A program made the translations under genes and the position numbers. DNA of 64,000 nucleotides from Maricaulis sp036231565 (GTDB lineage: Bacteria; Pseudomonadota; Alphaproteobacteria; Caulobacterales; Maricaulaceae). The notes beneath the pieces are model-generated. The model was given only the letters and a program-made list of their open reading frames with translations, did not search any database and was not told where the DNA came from. Location of the stretch: contig JAZAHA010000049.1 in the NCBI GenBank assembly GCA_036231565.1, positions 62,001 through 126,000 on the forward strand, read 5' to 3'. Positions 59,800-64,000 of the stretch are shown here, piece by piece (within the stretch, counting starts at the first letter, position 1; each line of letters opens with the position of its first letter).

Positions 59800-61469
59800 G
59801 CGGGCTCCAGCTGGTCCCGCAGTTCCGACCGCACCACCTTGTTCAGCGGATTGCGCGGCAGGGCATCGACCAGGACCAGTTTCTCCGGCCATTTGAACTT
59901 GGCCACGCCTTCGGCTTCCAGAAAGCCGGTGACGTCCTTCAGGGTCAGGCTCTCGCCCGGTTTCGGCACGGCAAAGAGGCAGACCTTCTCGCCCATCACG
60001 GCGTCGGGATAACCGCAGACGGCAGCTTCCTGGATTTTCGGATGGGCGCTGATAAGACCGTCCAGCTCCTCCGGCGAGATATTCATGCCGCCCCGGATGA
60101 TCAGCTCCTTGCGGCGGCCCTTGAAGCGGTAGTAGCGCGCCAGATCGCCCTCGCCGGCGATCTCGAACAGATCGCCCGTGCGGAAATAGCCGTCGCCATC
60201 GAAGACATCCTGTCCGGCATCGTTGAGATAGCCATCGAACACGTTGGGCCCCCGGATCAGCATTTCGCCGGGCACGCCGGGTTCGAGGATTTCGCGGTCA
60301 TTGTTGTTCCAGTCGACGAGCTTGGTCTCGAAACGCTGGCCGAAGCGATTATCCCAGTCGATGCCCTCGCGTCCGAAACGCGGGAACAGCGTGGCGCGCT
60401 GTTCCGGATCCGGCACTTCGGCCGGGCCGCCGCACAGGCCGATCCCCTCGTTCGAGCCGAAGAAATTGATGATCTCGATGCCGAACTTGTCGCGGAAACC
60501 CTTCACCATCCAGGGGTCCAGCGGCGCACTGCCGGAAGCGATGTATTTCACCGCCGACAGGTCGAACTTGTCGTGCAGGTCGGTGTTCTGCAGGAAGAGG
60601 TTCAGCACGGCCGGCGGTGCGATCGTGTAGGCGACCTTCTCGGTGGTGAGCTGGGTCAGGAAAGTGGGCAGGTCGAACGGGTGGTGCAGCACCAGCGTCG
60701 CCTGGATCAGCGGCCAGTAGAAAAAGAAACCGGACAGGGCCGCCATATTGGTCATCGGGAAGGGGTTCAGCATCGCCGAGCCGGGCTCCAGCGGCACGGT
60801 GTCCTCGATCGCGATGACCTGGGAGAACCAGTGATTATGCGTCCGCGGCACGCCTTTCGGTGTGCCCGTGGTGCCCGAGGTCCAGCACACGGTGAAGATA
60901 TCGTCCGCTTCGCCGGCCGAGGGCATCAGCATGCGCGGTTCAGACGTGTCGACCGCCAGGGCAGTCTCGCCTTCGCCCGAACCGCCGAACGTCAGGACGG
61001 GCACCGTGTCCGGCAGTGCCGCGGTCATGCGCGCGGCGGCGGCCTCGCCCTTGAAGCTTTCGATGCCGACAAAGGCCTTCGCATCGAGCTCGCGCGACAT
61101 GTGGCCGATCTCGTGCCGGCCATACTGCATGGGCACCGGGCTGATGATCGCACCCAGGCGCGACAGGGCGAGATAGAGCACCGACAGCTCGACCGTATTG
61201 GGGAGCTGGACGAGCACGGCATCGCCGCGGCCAATTCGCCTCTGTGCAAGCCGCGCCGCAAGATTGTGTGAGGCGTTGGAAATATCCTGATAGCTCAGCC
61301 GTTGCGGATCCCGGCCGATCAGTGTCCGGCAGTCCGGCGGATCGACAATGGCCACATGGCCCGGGGCCGCTGCGACAGCCTTGTCAAAGGCGGTGTGCAG
61401 CGTCTCGTCTCCCCACCAGCCCTTGTCACGGTACTGGCGATGGCGCGCCTCTCGCGTCGTGGCCGTCAT
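59796..61469 (-). CDS. AMP-forming acyl-CoA ligase (ANL superfamily)
   Basis: A 557-residue acyl- or aryl-CoA ligase. The motifs are TVCWTSGTTGTPKGVPRTHNHW (quoted in part, P-loop), EIINFFGSNEGIGLCGG, YFRTGDLFEIAGEGDLARYYRFKGRRK (hinge) and the catalytic Lys in LPRNPLNKVVRSEL. The VTVCWTSGTTG/FGSNEG wording resembles ligases of steroid, cyclohexane or benzoate-like pathways, but the substrate cannot be read. It is the first gene of the three-gene minus operon and diverges from the tandem HxlR regulator at 61620. Confidence 0.92.
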   Translation of the reverse strand: MTATTREARHRQYRDKGWWGDETLHTAFDKAVAAAPGHVAIVDPPDCRTLIGRDPQRLSYQDISNASHNLAARLAQRRIGRGDAVLVQLPNTVELSVLYLALSRLGAIISPVPMQYGRHEIGHMSRELDAKAFVGIESFKGEAAAARMTAALPDTVPVLTFGGSGEGETALAVDTSEPRMLMPSAGEADDIFTVCWTSGTTGTPKGVPRTHNHWFSQVIAIEDTVPLEPGSAMLNPFPMTNMAALSGFFFYWPLIQATLVLHHPFDLPTFLTQLTTEKVAYTIAPPAVLNLFLQNTDLHDKFDLSAVKYIASGSAPLDPWMVKGFRDKFGIEIINFFGSNEGIGLCGGPAEVPDPEQRATLFPRFGREGIDWDNRFGQRFETKLVDWNNNDREILEPGVPGEMLIRGPNVFDGYLNDAGQDVFDGDGYFRTGDLFEIAGEGDLARYYRFKGRRKELIIRGGMNISPEELDGLISAHPKIQEAAVCGYPDAVMGEKVCLFAVPKPGESLTLKDVTGFLEAEGVAKFKWPEKLVLVDALPRNPLNKVVRSELRDQLEPA

Positions 61470-61499
61470 TGCGGCTCCTCCCGTTCCGGTCTGTTCTTG

Positions 61500-61598
61500 T
61501 TACTTGCTTAATCAAACCAATTCCCGCGCCGTCTGCCAAGTGCATTCTTCCGTGCGGCCGGCAAACTGTCGCACAGACCCGGTGTTACGCCCAAGTAA
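61500..61598. promoter_or_regulatory. Divergent promoter region with inverted TTACTTG/CAAGTAA pair
   Basis: TTACTTG (61500-61506) and its exact complement CAAGTAA (61592-61598) sit on either side of the divergent promoter region between the acyl-CoA operon and the HxlR gene. Each lies close to one of the two starts. These could be operators of the double-HxlR protein, but a 7-mer pair alone is weak evidence. Confidence 0.3.
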
Positions 61599-61619
61599 GT
61601 TTGACTATATAAGTGACGC

Positions 61620-62606
61620 ATGACCCACATGATGACCCGTCCGCCCGCCGACCTGAAACTCGTCCGATGCTGCTCGATCTGGCGCGCACTCGAGGATATC
61701 GGCGATGTGCCGACCATGCTGATCCTCGAGGCTGTCTGGCTTGGCGAGCGGCGTTTCGACGGCTTTCAGAAGCGCACCTGTCTGCTCAAGGCGCTGCTCA
61801 GCCAGCGGCTGAAACAGATGGTGGCGGCCGGCCTGCTGGAAAAGCGTCTCTATTGCGAACGGCCACCCCGTTACGAGTACATCATGACGGAGAAGGGGCG
61901 CGATCTTTACTGGGTCGCCCTCGCCATGCTGCGCTGGGAACAGAAATGGGGCGCCGCCAAGGCCAAGTTCAAGGTGCGCCTGACGCATCGGGCCTGCGGT
62001 GGCGATCATATCGATCCCGTACCCTTCAGCCTGTCGGCCGGCCGCGAATTCAATGCGCGCGATGTCAGCTGGAAGCACGGTCCGGGCATGGGCTGGGTGA
62101 CGCCGCGGCACAGCCGCCGGCGCAAGCCGCGCGGCGAGGAACAGGGCGCGGACAATAATCTGCTCGATGTCATCCTGCGTGTGCTGGGCGACCGCTGGGC
62201 CTCGCTGATCCTGCGCTCCATCTTCACCGGCTTCCGCCGCTATGACGAAATCCAGAAGGATGCGGCGATCGCGACCAATATCCTGGCCGACCGGCTGCAA
62301 TGGCTGATCGATATGGGGCTGATCCACAAGCGCGCCTATTCCGATGCGCCGCCGCGCTATGAATACCGGCTGACGGAAGCGGGGATCGACTACTACCCGG
62401 TCCTGGTGATGCTGATGGTGTGGGGCGACCGCTGGTATCTGACACCGGAGGGGCCGCCGCTGCTGCTCTTCCATCGCGACAGCGGCGAACCGCTCAAGCC
62501 GGTCATGGCCTGTTCGAACTGCCACAAGCCGCTCGATCCCACCGAAGTCGACTTCACCATTGAGCCTGTCGATGGTGGCGATCAGCAGGTGTTCTCCACC
62601 CGCTGA
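61620..62606 (+). CDS. HxlR-family regulator with two tandem winged helices
   Basis: A 328-residue protein that carries two HxlR-type winged-helix domains. The first is at residues ~15-100 (SIWRALEDIGDVPTMLILEAV, GFQKRTCLLKALLSQRLK, YEYIMTEKGRDLYWV). The second is at ~180-265 (VLGDRWASLILRSIFTGFRRYDEI, ATNILADRLQWLIDMGLIHK, YEYRLTEAGIDYYPV); quoted parts are only markers. HxlR proteins normally have one domain (~110-150 residues) and dimerise; the duplication makes a covalent pseudo-dimer. A Cys pair near the C-terminus (ACSNCHKPL) may bind metal. It diverges from the acyl-CoA operon and probably controls it. Confidence 0.9.
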   Translation: MTHMMTRPPADLKLVRCCSIWRALEDIGDVPTMLILEAVWLGERRFDGFQKRTCLLKALLSQRLKQMVAAGLLEKRLYCERPPRYEYIMTEKGRDLYWVALAMLRWEQKWGAAKAKFKVRLTHRACGGDHIDPVPFSLSAGREFNARDVSWKHGPGMGWVTPRHSRRRKPRGEEQGADNNLLDVILRVLGDRWASLILRSIFTGFRRYDEIQKDAAIATNILADRLQWLIDMGLIHKRAYSDAPPRYEYRLTEAGIDYYPVLVMLMVWGDRWYLTPEGPPLLLFHRDSGEPLKPVMACSNCHKPLDPTEVDFTIEPVDGGDQQVFSTR

Positions 62607-62622
62607 TCTCCCGGCTTTCCGG

Positions 62623-64000
62623 TCAGGATGCCGCGGCGATCTGGTCGCCCGGTGCCCAGGTGCCGTGGAAACCGGCCGGCACGCGCTGGGGCAGCTTCAC
62701 ACGCGCCAGCGGCTTGCCGCCGAAATCGCGCGCATCGAGGATCAACGCCTCGGACCGGCCTGTCGCACTGTCGGTCAGGAAGGTGATGACATAGCCATCA
62801 TCTTCCTCCGTCGCGCCGACCCGCGGCGCAAAGGCCGGCTCGGCGCCGTAAACACCGTCGGCAAAGCGGTGCTCGATACCGTTTCCGCTTTCCAGATTAT
62901 ACTTCACCAGCCCGTCGAACACCTGGGTGTGCGTGTTGGGAATGGTGACGTGATAGGCGTATTTCGTCTTGTGACCCATGAAGTCGAGATTGACGACGGG
63001 GAATTCGGTGCGGCGGTCGTCGAGATGCTCGACGGTGGTCTGGCCGGTCTTCATGTCGAAGGTCCAGCGGTGCAGCTCGGCCTGCAGGGCGAGAACCGCG
63101 GCCATCGGCGCATAGGGGCCGAATTCCGGGTTGGGCGGCAGGCCGTTATCGACCATCTTGCAGGCGTGGAAGACGATCTTGTCGCCTTCCTCCCAGGCAT
63201 TGCAGCCGTGATAGATGTAGCAGGGTTCGGTCTCGAACCATTTGACGTCGCCGGTGCCGTCGCGGCGCACGACGCCGAAACGGGCGGGCTGGTTCTTCGG
63301 CTGATGGATCTGCCACATGCCGTTGCGCAGGCCGGCCTCGGTGAACACGACCGGCAGATCCATCAGGATCATGTAGTTCTTGGTGATCATCATGTCGTGG
63401 GGCAGGCGCGGGCCGGGCAGTTCGACCTCACGGAACCATTTCAGCTCATTGTCTGCCGAGACAACGCCGGCCGACATGACCGGATTGTAGAGATCATAGT
63501 CGAAGAACAGGAATTCGCCGGTCCGGGCATCGACCTTGGAATGCGCCGAGACATTCTTGGGGAGGCGGCCTGCGAAGGTTTCGGTCCTGATGGTCTCCAG
63601 GGTTCGTGGATCCATGCGCACCGGCTGGCCCGAGACATACCAGAGCGCCATCGCCGTGCCGTTGTGGATGAGGATGTCGGTGTTCGCCGTGTCCTTGTAG
63701 GTGGTCAGCGCGCTGCGTTCGCGGCGGATCGGCTCCAGAATGCCGCCGGCGTCCAGCGTGCCGGCCCGCTCGGTCTCGTGATCGCGCGTGCGGACATAGC
63801 GGTTGCGGTATTCCGCCTTGCCGTTCTCGAAGAAGATGCCATGCACCATGCCGTCGCCGTCGAACCAGTGGTGCATACCCTCCGGCGCATTCAGCGGGTT
63901 CGGTCCGTTGCGCAGATAGGCGCCGTAGAGGTCGCGCGGGATTTCGCCCTCGACTTCAAGGTCCAGCGCCGTCACCTCCTTGCGGACGGGGGCATAGATG
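62623..64000 (-). CDS. Carotenoid oxygenase family protein (start outside window)
   Basis: A non-haem iron oxygenase of the carotenoid cleavage/lignostilbene dioxygenase family. About 450 residues of the C-terminal part are seen, with the frame open to the window edge (IYAPVRKEV), so the start lies beyond base 64000. Landmarks are LYGAYLRNGPNPLN, HHWFDGDGMVHGIFF, and the four expected His ligands in VSAHSKVD, LPHDMMIT, VFHACK and a C-terminal GFHGTWAP. These enzymes cleave C=C bonds of carotenoids, stilbenes or related phenylpropenoids. Neighbouring acyl-CoA genes could process the resulting aldehydes and acids. It is convergent with the HxlR gene, 16 bases apart. Confidence 0.93.
   Translation of the reverse strand, partial: IYAPVRKEVTALDLEVEGEIPRDLYGAYLRNGPNPLNAPEGMHHWFDGDGMVHGIFFENGKAEYRNRYVRTRDHETERAGTLDAGGILEPIRRERSALTTYKDTANTDILIHNGTAMALWYVSGQPVRMDPRTLETIRTETFAGRLPKNVSAHSKVDARTGEFLFFDYDLYNPVMSAGVVSADNELKWFREVELPGPRLPHDMMITKNYMILMDLPVVFTEAGLRNGMWQIHQPKNQPARFGVVRRDGTGDVKWFETEPCYIYHGCNAWEEGDKIVFHACKMVDNGLPPNPEFGPYAPMAAVLALQAELHRWTFDMKTGQTTVEHLDDRRTEFPVVNLDFMGHKTKYAYHVTIPNTHTQVFDGLVKYNLESGNGIEHRFADGVYGAEPAFAPRVGATEEDDGYVITFLTDSATGRSEALILDARDFGGKPLARVKLPQRVPAGFHGTWAPGDQIAAAS

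Overview
The window looks like chromosomal DNA of a high-GC alphaproteobacterium with many TonB-dependent receptors. Hyphomonadaceae/Maricaulales-like or sphingomonad-like is my inference from gene content and codon bias; no rRNA or other marker is present. I see no tRNA, rRNA or CRISPR array.

Region 1 (1-15.9 kb) is a mosaic metal-resistance island on the + strand. It holds the tail of an RND pump, a CDF exporter behind a MerR-type operator, two small accessory proteins and a YnfA protein. Next is a CmtR-like ArsR repressor divergent from an HMA-CDF fusion coupled to an LspA-like peptidase. An IS6-family element follows, abutting a cusA gene that has lost its 5' half. Then come a copper P-type ATPase behind a CueR-type promoter, an APC permease, a CnrY-CnrX-CnrH-like metal-sensing sigma/anti-sigma/sensor set without its usual CnrCBA pump, a His/Met-rich periplasmic protein, a PepSY protein and an acyltransferase.

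Region 2 (16-37.2 kb) looks like one catabolic locus for D-amino-acid, especially D-glutamate, compounds. A five-gene minus-strand operon encodes three SxxK serine hydrolases, an N-acyl-D-glutamate deacylase-like amidohydrolase and an M19 dipeptidase-like protein. It diverges from a GntR regulator. On the + strand follow a TonB receptor, a YkvI-like transporter, DgcN (D-glutamate N-acetyltransferase), DgcA (N-acetyl-D-glutamate racemase), a DUF819 membrane protein, a fourth serine hydrolase and a second large TonB receptor. Two sequence motifs are shared by the intergenic regions on either side of gntR.

Region 3 (37.4-48.4 kb) is a mirrored sulfatase/glutathione locus. Two divergent operons each carry a glutathione-S-transferase-like gene next to a Cys-type sulfatase. 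One arm also holds a TetR regulator and a DUF4345-like protein. The other holds a duplicated kappa-GST/HCCA-isomerase-like protein, a metallo-beta-lactamase-fold hydrolase and a lipoprotein formylglycine-generating enzyme that should activate the sulfatases. Two less certain secreted or membrane proteins follow.

Region 4 (48.6-54.8 kb) is a FecI-FecR-TonB receptor (STN domain) signalling set followed by a Tat-exported PhoD phosphatase/phosphodiesterase. Region 5 (54.9-64 kb) is an acyl-CoA pathway: a PaaN-like aldehyde dehydrogenase, a hotdog thioesterase, two AMP-forming acyl-CoA ligases and a thiolase, then a tandem HxlR regulator and a carotenoid-oxygenase-family gene running off the window.

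The candidates for undescribed biology are the D-glutamate/D-peptide locus with its putative regulon sites, and the mirrored GST-sulfatase-FGE locus.
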